From Mesorhizobium sp. B2-1-8 (GTDB lineage: Bacteria > Pseudomonadota > Alphaproteobacteria > Rhizobiales > Rhizobiaceae): a stretch of DNA of 64,000 nt. The notes under the pieces were generated by a model, which did not search any database, had not been told where the DNA came from, and saw only the letters and a list, made by a program, of their open reading frames with translations. The stretch spans positions 3,449,501-3,513,500 of the forward strand of contig NZ_CP083952.1 of NCBI RefSeq assembly GCF_006442545.2, read 5' to 3'. The position numbers and the translations under genes were made by a program. Below are positions 25,440-34,172 of this stretch, in pieces; position 1 is the stretch's first letter, and every line of letters begins with the position of its first letter.

Positions 25440-27509
25440 TCAGTCGCGACTGCGCCGAGCAGCATGGCCTTCGCGGGAGCGTCGGCGCGGTGCTGCATCT
25501 CCGGCGATGCCATCCTCGCTCACCGTCTTGCGTGGCGGCAGTTTCACCGCCGCCGACAGTTTCGGGAACGGATCGACCTTGTTGGGCAGCGCCATGGCGT
25601 AGACGAAATGCTCCTGGAATTTCGGTTCCAGGGCGGTCTCGATCTTCTCGATCTGGCTCACCGTCTCCTCGATCTCGCGGCGATAGCCGCGATTGAGCAG
25701 CGCCATGCGGGCACCGGCACCAGCGGCGTTGCCGACGGCCGAGACCTTGTCGAGATCGCAATCGGGGATAAGGCCGAGCACCATGGCGTATTTCGGATCG
25801 ATGAAGGAGCCGAAGGCACCAGCGAAATGGATGCGGTCGACATGCTCGGCGTTCTGCTTTTCCATCAACAGCTTGGTGCCGGCATAGAGCGCCGCCTTGG
25901 CAAGCTGGATGGCGCGCACGTCGGTCTGGGTGATGGTGATCTTGGGTTCGCCTTCCTTCAGCACATAGGAGAAGGTGCGGCCGTTGGCGACGACGCGCGG
26001 CGAGCGCGCGGCAAGCGATCCGTCGACGACACCATCCTCCGAGATGATGCCGGCGAGATACATTTCGGCGACGATCTCGATGATGCCAGAGCCGCAGATG
26101 CCGGTGACACCGGTCGCCTGCACGCTATCGAGGAAGCCCGGTTCGTCGGACCACAGTTCCGAGCCGATGACGCGGTATTTCGGCTCCAGCGTGTCGGGAT
26201 CGATGCGCACGCGCTCGATGGCGCCGGGCGCGGCCCGCTGGCCACCGGAGATTTCGGCACCTTCGAAGGCCGGACCGGTGGGCGAGGAGGCAGCGACAAC
26301 ACGCGCGCGATTGCCGAGTACGATCTCGGCATTGGTGCCGACATCGACGATCAGCATCATCTCATCCTGGCGATGCGGGCCTTCCGACAGCGTCACCGCC
26401 GCCGCGTCGGCGCCGACATGGCCGGCAATGCAAGGCAGCATGTAGAGGCGCGCGCCCTGGTTGAGCTTGAGGCCTATGTCGGAGGCCTTGATGCGCACGG
26501 CGCCCGAGACAGCGAGCGCGAAGGGAGCGCCGCCGAGCTCGGTCGGATCGATGCCGAGGAACAGGTGATGCATGATCGGATTGCCGACGAAGACGGAATC
26601 CAGAATGTCGTTGCGCTGGACATTGCCTTCCGCGCAGACCTTGTCGACGAGGCCGGAGATCGCCTCGCGGACGGCAACCGTCATGCCTTCGCGGCCATCG
26701 GGGTTCATCATCACATAGGAGACGCGGCTCATCAGATCCTCGCCGAAGCGGATCTGCGGGTTCGACGTTCCGGACGAGGCGGCGACGCGGCCCGACAGCA
26801 GCGACACCAGATGCATGGCGATGGTGGTCGAGCCGATGTCGCAGGCCAGGCCATAGGCCTCGTTCTTGAGGCCAGGCCACAGCGCGATGACGCGCGCGAT
26901 GTCGCTGTCGGCATCCTTGTGGATGGCGGCTGTCGCGGTCCAGTTGCCTTTGCGCAATATGCCTTGCACCTGCGGCAGCAGATAGAAGTCGAATTCGAGG
27001 TTCTTAAAACCCCAGTCCTTCATCAGCGCGATCTTGAGCCGGTCGAGATCGCCTGATGGATTGTGCATGTCGGGCTCTTCGATCTCGACATAGCACATGC
27101 GGATGGCGGTATCGCGGGCGATCACCCTGGTGTCTGCATCCTTGCGGATGGTCTGCGCATTGATGACGGTATCCTGCGGCACGTCGATGACGAGATCGCC
27201 GAGGATCTGGGCGGAGCAGGAGAGGCGGCGCCGTTCGGGCAGGCCGCGCACGCGTTCGTAGCGCTCTTCCTTGGGGCCCTTGGGCGAGATGTGATCGTTC
27301 GAGGAGGTGATCTTGTGCTTGGCGAAATTGCCTTCCTGCACCTCGATCTGGCAGCGCCCGCAAGTAGCGCGTCCGCCGCACACGCTCTCGACATAGACGC
27401 CGAGCTGGCGCGCGGCGTCGAGCACCGGCGTGCCGACAGGGAACCGCCCGCGCTTGCCTGACGGCATGAACAGCACGAGCGGATCGGTAATATTTGCAGG
27501 TGAATTCAC
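25440..27509 (-). CDS. Corrinoid activation protein, ferredoxin plus ASKHA domains (RACo-like)
   Basis: About 689 residues from a GTG start 11 bases after the methyltransferase stop. An N-terminal plant-type 2Fe-2S domain carries Cys44, Cys50, Cys53 and Cys98 (C-x5-C-x2-C). A linker follows, then a DUF4445/ASKHA-like ATPase region with LACDIGSTTIAMHL, IVDVGTNAEIVLGN and FAGAFGSF. Proteins of this build (RACo, RamA relatives) use ATP to reduce inactive Co(II) corrinoid back to Co(I). An ATG 84 bases upstream would overlap the preceding gene and adds unconserved residues. It fits as the repair enzyme for the MtbC-like corrinoid protein. The C-terminal 30 residues are Arg-rich. Confidence 0.87.
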   Translation of the reverse strand: MNSPANITDPLVLFMPSGKRGRFPVGTPVLDAARQLGVYVESVCGGRATCGRCQIEVQEGNFAKHKITSSNDHISPKGPKEERYERVRGLPERRRLSCSAQILGDLVIDVPQDTVINAQTIRKDADTRVIARDTAIRMCYVEIEEPDMHNPSGDLDRLKIALMKDWGFKNLEFDFYLLPQVQGILRKGNWTATAAIHKDADSDIARVIALWPGLKNEAYGLACDIGSTTIAMHLVSLLSGRVAASSGTSNPQIRFGEDLMSRVSYVMMNPDGREGMTVAVREAISGLVDKVCAEGNVQRNDILDSVFVGNPIMHHLFLGIDPTELGGAPFALAVSGAVRIKASDIGLKLNQGARLYMLPCIAGHVGADAAAVTLSEGPHRQDEMMLIVDVGTNAEIVLGNRARVVAASSPTGPAFEGAEISGGQRAAPGAIERVRIDPDTLEPKYRVIGSELWSDEPGFLDSVQATGVTGICGSGIIEIVAEMYLAGIISEDGVVDGSLAARSPRVVANGRTFSYVLKEGEPKITITQTDVRAIQLAKAALYAGTKLLMEKQNAEHVDRIHFAGAFGSFIDPKYAMVLGLIPDCDLDKVSAVGNAAGAGARMALLNRGYRREIEETVSQIEKIETALEPKFQEHFVYAMALPNKVDPFPKLSAAVKLPPRKTVSEDGIAGDAAPRRRSREGHAARRSRD

Positions 27510-27519
27510 GATTGCGCGC

Positions 27520-28494
27520 TTATCCCCGGCCCATCCGGGCTTCACGACCGCCGCGCCGCCGGCTGCCATTGCCGCCGCCTTCGCCCGGTGCATTGACCGC
27601 TGTCGGCGCCGCCACCGCGTGGCCGCCTTCGGCCGGCTTGTAATCCTTGTAGGTCTTGATCCACTTGGTGCAGTTCTCGTCGGTGCCGTTCAGCACGTTG
27701 GCGCCGCGCACGGCTTCCATCTCCTGCGGCCGAACCGGGTTCATGATCGCCGAGGTCATGCCGGCGCCGATCACCATCGGGATGAAGGCGGCATTGATGC
27801 CATGGCGGTGCGGCAGGCCGAACGAGATGTTCGACAGGCCGCAGGTGGTGTTTACCTTGAGTTCCTCGCGCAGGCGGCGCAGCAGCGCGAACACCTGGCG
27901 TCCGGCATCGCCAAGCGCACCGATCGGCATGACCAGCGGGTCGACGACGACGTCATGCGCCGGAATGCCGAAATCGGCGCAGCGCTCGACGATCTTCTTG
28001 GCGACGGCGAAGCGCACATCCGGGTCCATCGAAATGCCGGTCTCGTCGTTGGAGATGGCGACGACGGGCACGTTGTACTTCTTGACCAGCGGCAGGATGG
28101 CCTCGAGCTTTTCTTCCTCGCCGGTGACGGAGTTGACCAGCGGGCGGCCTTTGGCGACCTTCAGCGCGGCCTCGATCGCGGCGCTGACGGAGCTGTCGAT
28201 CGAGAGCGGCAGATCGACCAGGCCCTGGACGATCTCCAGCGTCTGCACCAGCAGGCCAGGTTCGGTTTCGTTCGGGTTGACCGAGGTGACGCCGGCATTG
28301 ACGTCGAGCATGGTGGCGCCGCATGCGGCCTGCTCCAGCGCGTCCTTGATGACGGTCTCGAAATTGCCAACCACCATCTCGGCGGCGAGCTTCTTGCGGC
28401 CGGTCGGGTTGATGCGTTCGCCAATCACGCAGAAGGGCTGGTCGAAGCCGATGATGATTTCTCGTGTCGCCGAGGCGACGATGGTCCGGGTCAT
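27520..28494 (-). CDS. Methyltetrahydrofolate/corrinoid methyltransferase (pterin-binding family)
   Basis: A 324-residue protein. Residues 20-270 form a pterin-binding TIM barrel: GERINPTGRKKL (25-36), MLDVNAGVTSVNP (61-73), PLSIDSS, NSVTGEEEKL, VVDPLVMPIG and SNISFGLPHR, as in MeTr/MtgA-type enzymes that exchange methyl groups between corrinoid and tetrahydrofolate. A Gly/Arg-rich tail of about 30 residues (GEGGGNGSRRRGGRE) follows and is not part of the fold. It has its own promoter region with a perfect GATATAAAGA/TCTTTATATC palindrome and is followed by the corrinoid activator gene. The direction in this organism is presumably corrinoid to THF. Confidence 0.88.
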   Translation of the reverse strand: MTRTIVASATREIIIGFDQPFCVIGERINPTGRKKLAAEMVVGNFETVIKDALEQAACGATMLDVNAGVTSVNPNETEPGLLVQTLEIVQGLVDLPLSIDSSVSAAIEAALKVAKGRPLVNSVTGEEEKLEAILPLVKKYNVPVVAISNDETGISMDPDVRFAVAKKIVERCADFGIPAHDVVVDPLVMPIGALGDAGRQVFALLRRLREELKVNTTCGLSNISFGLPHRHGINAAFIPMVIGAGMTSAIMNPVRPQEMEAVRGANVLNGTDENCTKWIKTYKDYKPAEGGHAVAAPTAVNAPGEGGGNGSRRRGGREARMGRG

Positions 28495-28510
28495 GAAATC
28501 TCTCCGTCGT

Positions 28511-28532
28511 GATATAAAGAGTTCTTTATATC
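28511..28532. promoter_or_regulatory. Perfect palindrome GATATAAAGA / TCTTTATATC
   Basis: Two ten-base arms with a two-base spacer (GT) form a perfect inverted repeat 17 bases upstream of the methyltransferase start. The same element with one mismatch lies upstream of the homocysteine S-methyltransferase gene. It is probably the operator of a methionine/SAM/SAH-sensing repressor of the ArsR type; the regulator itself is not in the window. Confidence 0.7.
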
Positions 28533-28575
28533 GTTATCTCTTGTCGATCAAGCGAATGGTGATCGCGCAGCGCTC

Positions 28576-29667
28576 TCAATGCGCGGTCTTCACCATATCC
28601 ACCTGGGTTTCGGTAATTTCGTCGTGCAGGATGTGATCCAGCCGTTCGGCGACCATCTGGTCGTCGCGGCGGATCTCACGCTTCCATGGCTGGCGGCCCT
28701 TCAGCACGCCCGATTCGTCGACGATCTCGGCGACATATTCTTCCTGGCGGTAGGCCATCACATGGACGCCTGAGACACCGGGAATTTCCTTCACCTCGTT
28801 GATGATGTCGGTGCAGAGCTGCTTGCCTTCCTTCTTCTGGTCCTGGGCGCCTTCCAGCCGCTTGATGACGGTGTCGGGGATATGGATGCCGGGCACGTTG
28901 GAGCGGATCCATTTTGCCGTCTTGGCGGAAGCGAGCGGGCCGACGCCGCACAGGATGAACACCTTTTCGGTGTGGCCGAGATCGCGGGCCTTCTGCATGA
29001 AGGTTTTGAACATCGGCACGTCGAAGCAATACTGCGTCTGCACGAACTGCGCGCCGGCGGCGATCTTCTTGCCGAGATGGATCGGGCGAAAGTCGAAGGG
29101 CGGCGCGAACGGATTGACGGCAGCGCCCAGGAACAGCTGTGGCGGCGTCGTCAGCTTGCGGCCGGACAAAAACTTGCCGTTGTCACGCATGATGCGGCAG
29201 GTCTCCAGCAGCGACATGGAATCGAGATCGAACACCGGCTTGGCACCCGGCTGGTCGCCGGCCTGCACGCCGTCGCCGGTCAGGCACAGCATGTTGGCGA
29301 CGCCCATCGCGGCACCCCCCAGCACATCGCCCTGAATGGCGATGCGGTTCTTGTCGCGGCAGGCGATCTGCATGATCGGCGCATAGCCCATGCGGGTCAG
29401 CAGTGCGCAGATGCCGACCGAGGACATGTGGCAATTGGCGCCGGACGCATCGACCGCGTTGATGGCGTCGACCCAGCCGTCGAAGATCTTCGCACGGTTG
29501 TAGACGTCCTCGGGATCGGCGCTGTCGGGCGGGTTGAGCTCGGTCGTCACCGCGAACTCGCCACGCCTGAGCACGCGCTCCAGCCGGCCGCGAGAGGTGT
29601 GGCCGGGCAGGGGATCGAGCGGCAAATGGATGCCGGCCGGATTTTCGTCGAGCTGGCGGCCGGTCAT
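28576..29667 (-). CDS. metF: Methylenetetrahydrofolate reductase-like protein (MetF family)
   Basis: A 363-residue TIM-barrel flavoprotein of the MTHFR family, with TTELNPPDSADPEDVYNRA at the N-terminus (Glu in the usual substrate position), CLTGDGVQAGDQP near 145, QTQYCFDVPMF near 226 and CGVGPLASAKTAKW near 256. It is longer than E. coli MetF (296 residues). It overlaps the MetV-like gene by four bases, an arrangement like metVF of acetogens. In this corrinoid cluster it most likely works in the oxidative direction, from methyl-THF to methylene-THF. Confidence 0.88.
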   Translation of the reverse strand: MTGRQLDENPAGIHLPLDPLPGHTSRGRLERVLRRGEFAVTTELNPPDSADPEDVYNRAKIFDGWVDAINAVDASGANCHMSSVGICALLTRMGYAPIMQIACRDKNRIAIQGDVLGGAAMGVANMLCLTGDGVQAGDQPGAKPVFDLDSMSLLETCRIMRDNGKFLSGRKLTTPPQLFLGAAVNPFAPPFDFRPIHLGKKIAAGAQFVQTQYCFDVPMFKTFMQKARDLGHTEKVFILCGVGPLASAKTAKWIRSNVPGIHIPDTVIKRLEGAQDQKKEGKQLCTDIINEVKEIPGVSGVHVMAYRQEEYVAEIVDESGVLKGRQPWKREIRRDDQMVAERLDHILHDEITETQVDMVKTAH

Positions 29668-30260
29668 GCGGAGGCTCCGGTCTTCGCGGCAGCGGCGGCT
29701 TCACGGGCCGCTGCCGCCTGTGCGGTTACCCGCAGCCAGGCCGAGGTTTCGCGTAACGACTGATCGACCGGCTTCTGCACGGTGAGGATCCTGTCGGAAT
29801 TGACCATGTTCTGCGAACCTTCCCAGGCCTTGACCCAGACGCAGGGCATATTGGGCTCGACCTCGCAATTGCCGTTGGCGCGCACGCCGCCGCAAGGGCC
29901 GTTGCGCAACTGCTTGGGGCAATTCATCGGGCACGACATGCCGGTCGAGGACAGGATGCACTGACCACACATGCGGCAGTCGAACATGAATCCCTTGACG
30001 CGCTTTTCGACGAACTTGATGGGAGCTTCGACGCGGCCATAACCGATGCCCTTCCACAAGGGGTGCAGCAGCAGGAAGGCGTCGGAAAAACGGGCATAAA
30101 ACCATTCGAGCAATCGCGAGTGCCGAACAGACCATAATCTCACCGCGAACGAGCGCTGTACGCGGCGCTGCGGCGACACGTCGGCCGGCTTGTAGTCGGA
30201 TTTCGGCGCTGCCTTCTTGACCAGCGTGGCCTGGGTAACCGCCGGGTTCTCGTCAGACAT
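29664..30260 (-). CDS. MetV-like methylenetetrahydrofolate reductase partner, Cys-rich
   Basis: A 198-residue protein of the MTHFR C-terminal (PF12225) type. Eight cysteines at 95, 98, 101, 110, 114, 123, 132 and 140 (CRMCGQC, CPMNC, GPCGG, NCEV) form the metal/Fe-S-binding region of MetV, the partner of MetF in acetogenic bacteria. The first 90 residues are basic with one hydrophobic stretch. The stop overlaps the metF start, and the start overlaps the preceding gene by eight bases. An electron-transfer or zinc role is inferred from the acetogen complex. Confidence 0.82.
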   Translation of the reverse strand: MSDENPAVTQATLVKKAAPKSDYKPADVSPQRRVQRSFAVRLWSVRHSRLLEWFYARFSDAFLLLHPLWKGIGYGRVEAPIKFVEKRVKGFMFDCRMCGQCILSSTGMSCPMNCPKQLRNGPCGGVRANGNCEVEPNMPCVWVKAWEGSQNMVNSDRILTVQKPVDQSLRETSAWLRVTAQAAAAREAAAAAKTGASA

Positions 30261-30555
30261 TTTCTTTTCCGCCCGCCTTGACCAGAGCGACCAGCCGCTC
30301 GCGGTCGTATTTCGCGTCGAGTTCGTGGAATGCCTTTTCGACCTCGGCTTCGAGATCGTCACCGACCGCAACCGGATCGGCCTTGCGCCATTCGGCGAGA
30401 TAGTCGTCGGTGCCACCGGCGCCGGTGCGCATGGCGCACATGTCGATCGCCTCGGTGAAGCGCAAGGGCAGTTCGCGCTTGGCGTTCTGCCGGCCTTTCC
30501 TGACGATGACCTGGGCAGGGATGTCGCGCCAGTAGACGACGATAAGATCGGCCAT
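30253..30555 (-). CDS. Virulence-factor family protein (PF13769-like)
   Basis: A 100-residue protein beginning MADLIVVYWRDIPAQVIVRKGR, with an acidic/basic helical C-terminal half. It matches the small 'virulence factor' family often found next to metV-metF in alphaproteobacteria (recollection). A GGAG site lies before its ATG. It is the first gene of the three-gene operon and overlaps the MetV-like gene by eight bases. Despite the family name nothing here suggests virulence; a role with the C1 enzymes is more likely but unproven. Confidence 0.75.
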   Translation of the reverse strand: MADLIVVYWRDIPAQVIVRKGRQNAKRELPLRFTEAIDMCAMRTGAGGTDDYLAEWRKADPVAVGDDLEAEVEKAFHELDAKYDRERLVALVKAGGKENV

Positions 30556-30681
30556 GAATTCTCGCTCCTCGATATTCCGAGCATTGCCGCAAGCGTCGTA
30601 AGGCTGCTTGTTATGGGACGACGCGCGCGCATTCAAAAGCGACGCATTTCGATGTCGTAAAATGAAAGGTGGGTTTATTCG

Positions 30682-30700
30682 TTTGCGACCCATGTCGCGA
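30682..30700. promoter_or_regulatory. Dyad TTTGCGAC / GTCGCGA upstream of the metV-metF operon
   Basis: TTTGCGAC and GTCGCGA face each other with a four-base spacer (CCAT), the same spacing as in the perfect dyad upstream of the GbdR-like gene. It lies about 130 bases upstream of the first gene of the operon. A likely binding site for the same regulator. Confidence 0.55.
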
Positions 30701-30757
30701 CGGGGTCGATGCAGCAGCAATGGCGGCGGAGTTTGCGCTGTTCCTACGCTGGATGCG

Positions 30758-31552
30758 TTACCAGATGCCGGTTCTCAGCCCTGTCCAGACGTAGAACCAG
30801 ATCGTCGGGTGGTACCACTGTTTCGATGGCAGGCCTGGATCGAACGTTGCGAGTTTCCCGGCCAGCGCGTCGCTGACCGCCTCGACGCAGATATCGCGCG
30901 AAAACGCCGTCTGGCGCAGCGCATAGCTCGAGATGGTGTCGCCTTGTTTCGGCTTGCTGTGCGCCTGCTTCAGCACACCGCCGGTGTCGACGCCTGCATC
31001 GACCAGATGGACGGTCGTGCCGAAATTCTGCGGATCGCCTGACGTCAACGCCCAATAGCCGCCATTCATGCCGCGATATTTCGGCGTGATGCCGGCATGA
31101 TAGTTCAGCACCGGACAAGGCATTTTGCCCAGCATCTCCCTGGAAATCAGCCGGCAGCCGTTCAGCAGCACGACGCCGGGCTTGATCGTCTCGATCGCCT
31201 GCAGGCATTCTTGGCTGTTGGCGGATGCCACATGGACGATGACCTGGCCTTGCCGCGGTTCCGTTTCAAGCTTCTCCTCGGCAATCAACCGGGCGGCGTG
31301 TTTGACATTAAGCCGTTTGCCAAGCCTGCTCAGCACCATCGTGCCGAGCTGACCCATGGCGGAGATCCAGCCCTGGCGTCGGGCGCGGCCGCGCAGCAAT
31401 TGTTTTTTGGATTCAGGGATTTCGAGGACGACGCTGACAGGGCCGACGCGGTCGGCGAGGTCGTTGATCATGGCCCAGACGTGTGCGCCGCCACCGGTGA
31501 CGACTACAATCGGCCGCGGATTGGATTGCGACGCTGCCATTGATCTTGCCAT
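30758..31552 (-). CDS. Formyltransferase-family protein
   Basis: A 264-residue protein. The C-terminal part has the formyltransferase core: PVLNYHAGITPKYRGMNGGYWAL (Asn-x-His and the YRG loop), then TVHLVDAGVDTGGVL with the catalytic-region Asp. The N-terminal part is a Rossmann-like variant with VVVTGGGAHVWAMINDL. Such enzymes transfer a formyl group from 10-formyl-THF to an amine, often a sugar amine. It lies next to the C1 operon but is separated by 200 bases, so a link to C1 catabolism is uncertain. A second in-frame ATG 12 bases downstream is possible. Confidence 0.78.
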   Translation of the reverse strand: MARSMAASQSNPRPIVVVTGGGAHVWAMINDLADRVGPVSVVLEIPESKKQLLRGRARRQGWISAMGQLGTMVLSRLGKRLNVKHAARLIAEEKLETEPRQGQVIVHVASANSQECLQAIETIKPGVVLLNGCRLISREMLGKMPCPVLNYHAGITPKYRGMNGGYWALTSGDPQNFGTTVHLVDAGVDTGGVLKQAHSKPKQGDTISSYALRQTAFSRDICVEAVSDALAGKLATFDPGLPSKQWYHPTIWFYVWTGLRTGIW

Positions 31553-31644
31553 GCTCCACGGACCGGCTGATGTGGCCGGGACCTTAGGGCAGGTGGGTTA
31601 ATCCTTGGTGTGCCGGAAGCCTTACGAGGACATGAAGATGCCGG

Positions 31645-32220
31645 TCAGCGCTTGAACTCCATGATGTCGAGCTTCGATTCGTAGTAGGGCGCGGGGAATT
31701 CGATGCGCCATTCCTTGGCGCTGTTGCGGAAAGCGTAACCGACCTGGTCGGTTTGCGGGCCGCTGCCATAGGGCTTTGCCCGGTCGTCGTTGACGGAGCC
31801 GGAGCCAAGATAGATCGAGCGCTTGTCGCCATCGTCGAAGAAGCGGCCCCGGGTGCGCTGCGAACCACTGATCTTTTCCAGCCGCCAGCCGGAGCCATCA
31901 TCGGTCACTCTGCATTTGAACCAGCCATAGATGACGAGCGGGCTCAGCCCGCCGACCTTGATCGTGCGGCACCGCCAGCTGCCGGTGAGGTCCTTGTCGG
32001 AGAAGGCGGCCAGCGGCTTGGCCAGCAGTGCGTCGAGTTGCTCGACCTCGGCGGGGTCGCCCGCCTTTGCCTCGGCGAGCGCCGCCTTGCGGATGTCGCC
32101 ATATTTGTCGAGCCGCTCCTTGTCGGCGGTGGTGATCAGTTTCTGCACTTGACCATCGGCAAGGGCGGGCAAAACGCAGCAGAGGAAAACAAGGGCGGCA
32201 AGCAAGGGGCGAAGGTTCAT
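31645..32220 (-). CDS. DUF4893 exported protein
   Basis: A 191-residue protein with a signal peptide (MNLRPLLAALVFLCCVLPALA). The mature part has the DUF4893 pattern: WRCRTIKVGG, LVIYGWFKCRV, SGSQRTRGRF and SIYLGSG, with paired cysteines. It is probably periplasmic and of unknown function. The start gives a complete signal peptide; an upstream in-frame Met would mask it. Confidence 0.8.
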   Translation of the reverse strand: MNLRPLLAALVFLCCVLPALADGQVQKLITTADKERLDKYGDIRKAALAEAKAGDPAEVEQLDALLAKPLAAFSDKDLTGSWRCRTIKVGGLSPLVIYGWFKCRVTDDGSGWRLEKISGSQRTRGRFFDDGDKRSIYLGSGSVNDDRAKPYGSGPQTDQVGYAFRNSAKEWRIEFPAPYYESKLDIMEFKR

Positions 32221-32343
32221 CAAAGGATTCCCTGTTTTTTGTTCTGGAACGGCGCCGCTGCCGTCTGGTGCATAACTTACCGGGTCGCTGGCGCCTGTCA
32301 TCCGTGCTTAACAGCGTCACGGTCGAAATTCATGGTGTGACGA

Positions 32344-33264
32344 ATGCGAATCTTGCTCACGGGATCGTCGGGTTGGCTGGGAAGCGCGTTGGCGCCGCTG
32401 CTGCGCGGGCTTGGACATGACGTCACCGGCCTCGATCCCGTTCCATCGGCCGAAACGCGGATCGTCGGTTCGATCGCCGATCGCGATCTGGTCATGCGAG
32501 CGGTCAGGGACAATCGAACTGAAGCCATCATTCACAGCGGCGCGCTGCACAAGCCCGACATAGAAAGCCACGCCAACAGCGATTTCGTCGCCACCAACGT
32601 GCAAGGCACGCTGAACTTGCTCGATGCGGCGGTGGCGGCCAACGTGCAACGCTTCGTCTTCACGTCAACGACTTCATTGATGATCTCGCAGGCGATACGC
32701 GACGGCTTCAAGGGCGGTGCGCGCAAGGCGGCATGGCTGACGGAAGCGATGTCGCCCGAGCCGCGCAACATCTATGGGGTGACCAAGCTCTCCGCCGAAC
32801 ATCTCTGCCGCCTCTATCACCTTCAACATGGGCTGGCGGTGGTAGTGCTGCGCACGGCACGTTTCTTCCCCGAGGCCGACGACATGGCGCATGCGATCGA
32901 GCAGTCGGACGCCAACACCAAGGCGAACGAATTGCTGTTTCGGCGGCTGACGGTGGACGACGCGGCGCAGGCACATGTCGCTGCATTGGAGAAGGCACCG
33001 GAGCTCGGCTTCGACATCTTCATCGTCTGCGCGCCAACGCCGTTCCAGCCCGAAGGTTGCGCGGACTTGATCGCAGACGCTCCATCGGTCGTGGCGCGTT
33101 ATTTTCCCGAGTTTCCCATGCTTTATGCGCGCAAAGGCTGGACGATGTTTTCCTCGATCGACCGAGTCTATGATACATCGCGGGCGAGGGACAGTCTGGG
33201 TTTTGCCTGCAGGACGAACTTTGCCGACGTGCTGACGGCGTTGGCGGCCGAAGACGGGAGCTGA
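32344..33264 (+). CDS. NAD-dependent epimerase/dehydratase family protein
   Basis: A 306-residue extended SDR with GSSGWLGSAL at residues 7-16 for NAD(P) binding and a catalytic YGVTK (Tyr141 region). The middle part (RFVFTSTTSLM) is typical of nucleotide-sugar epimerases. There is no sugar cluster next to it; it is convergent with the DUF1638 gene five bases away. The substrate is unknown. Confidence 0.8.
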   Translation: MRILLTGSSGWLGSALAPLLRGLGHDVTGLDPVPSAETRIVGSIADRDLVMRAVRDNRTEAIIHSGALHKPDIESHANSDFVATNVQGTLNLLDAAVAANVQRFVFTSTTSLMISQAIRDGFKGGARKAAWLTEAMSPEPRNIYGVTKLSAEHLCRLYHLQHGLAVVVLRTARFFPEADDMAHAIEQSDANTKANELLFRRLTVDDAAQAHVAALEKAPELGFDIFIVCAPTPFQPEGCADLIADAPSVVARYFPEFPMLYARKGWTMFSSIDRVYDTSRARDSLGFACRTNFADVLTALAAEDGS

Positions 33265-33269
33265 AGCCG

Positions 33270-33899
33270 TCAGGCGTTCGCGGCCGCCCGCGCCAGGCCT
33301 GGCGTCAGGTCGCCAAAACCGGTGGAGCGGCGCTCATAGGTAAGGCCAAGCAGGGCGGCGGCCTTTTCAGCGACCTTGTCGAGCTCCGGATCGTCGGTCT
33401 GCGCCAGATAGATCAGCTTCTCGTAATTGCCGAAATAGTCCTTGATCAGCTCCGGGTGCTTGTCCAGCCCGAGCGGCTTCATGAAGAAGGCATCGAACTG
33501 GCGGCACAGGAAGTCCGTCATGTAGAACGACATCATGTCGTCGTCGGCGACCTTCGCATAGGCCTCCATGCCCTGGTAGAAGGCGAAGCAATGCGGACCG
33601 GCCATGCGCTCGACGCCATGCTTCTCCAATACGCGGTCAAGCAGGCCGCCGGTGCCGCAATCGGCATAGCCGACGAAGATGTTGATGTAACCCTCCGCCT
33701 TGGCCTTCTCGATCGCCTTGTCCATGGCCGGTGCGATGCGGTCGGGATAGAAATGAAATTCCGCCGGCAAACACGTCAATTCGAGGTGATCCAGCCCGAG
33801 CCGTTCCTTGACGGCCAACACCTCGCGCGCAATCATCCCGCAGGCGATGACGAGCAGCCTGTCTGTCTGATTCGGTTTCGTTTTTTTCGTCTTGACCAA
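33270..33899 (-). CDS. DUF1638 protein associated with MttB systems
   Basis: A 209-residue protein beginning with a lysine-rich leader and then LLVIACGMIAREVL. Further cysteines lie at LTCLPAEFHFYPDRI, YADCGTGG and GPHCFAFYQG. DUF1638 genes are recurrent neighbours of MttB-type methyltransferases and corrinoid proteins in bacteria and methanogens, with no settled function. Here it lies 0.3 kb downstream of the corrinoid protein gene in the same direction, with a tiny entericidin gene on the other strand in between. A possible metal or corrinoid-handling role is inference. Confidence 0.82.
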   Translation of the reverse strand: MVKTKKTKPNQTDRLLVIACGMIAREVLAVKERLGLDHLELTCLPAEFHFYPDRIAPAMDKAIEKAKAEGYINIFVGYADCGTGGLLDRVLEKHGVERMAGPHCFAFYQGMEAYAKVADDDMMSFYMTDFLCRQFDAFFMKPLGLDKHPELIKDYFGNYEKLIYLAQTDDPELDKVAEKAAALLGLTYERRSTGFGDLTPGLARAAANA

Positions 33900-33953
33900 G
33901 TCGAGCCGGCTTTTCGCTGCGGGTTAATTTATCTGTCGAGGGAGACACCGTCC

Positions 33954-34091
33954 ATGAAACTGCTACGGGTAGCGCCGATGGTTATCCTTGCCTGCGCGCT
34001 TGCGCTCACGGCGTGCGCCAACACCATTCGGGGTGTCGGCAAGGATGTCAAATCGACGGCGAGGGCGGTCAAAGACACTGTCGCCAATTGA
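33954..34091 (+). CDS. Entericidin-like small lipoprotein
   Basis: A 45-residue lipoprotein: a hydrophobic signal with lipobox LTAC (Cys near residue 21) followed by NTIRGVGKDVKSTARAVKDTVAN, the amphipathic repeat of entericidin A/B family proteins. A GGGAG site is visible before the ATG. Entericidins are envelope-stress lipoproteins; the role in rhizobia is not established. It is an isolated gene ended by a strong terminator. Confidence 0.85.
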   Translation: MKLLRVAPMVILACALALTACANTIRGVGKDVKSTARAVKDTVAN

Positions 34092-34124
34092 TCGGCAGCC
34101 ACCTCCTTCATCTGGGAACAAAAA

Positions 34125-34152
34125 AGCCGCGCTGCAAGGCGCGGCTCTTTTT
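34125..34152 (+). terminator. Rho-independent terminator
   Basis: GCCGCGC pairs with GCGCGGC around a six-base loop and is preceded by an A-run and followed by TCTTTTT. The symmetric A/T flanks let it work for both the entericidin gene and the convergent corrinoid protein gene. Confidence 0.88.
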
Positions 34153-34172
34153 CGTCGTCCTGATGCCTTGGA

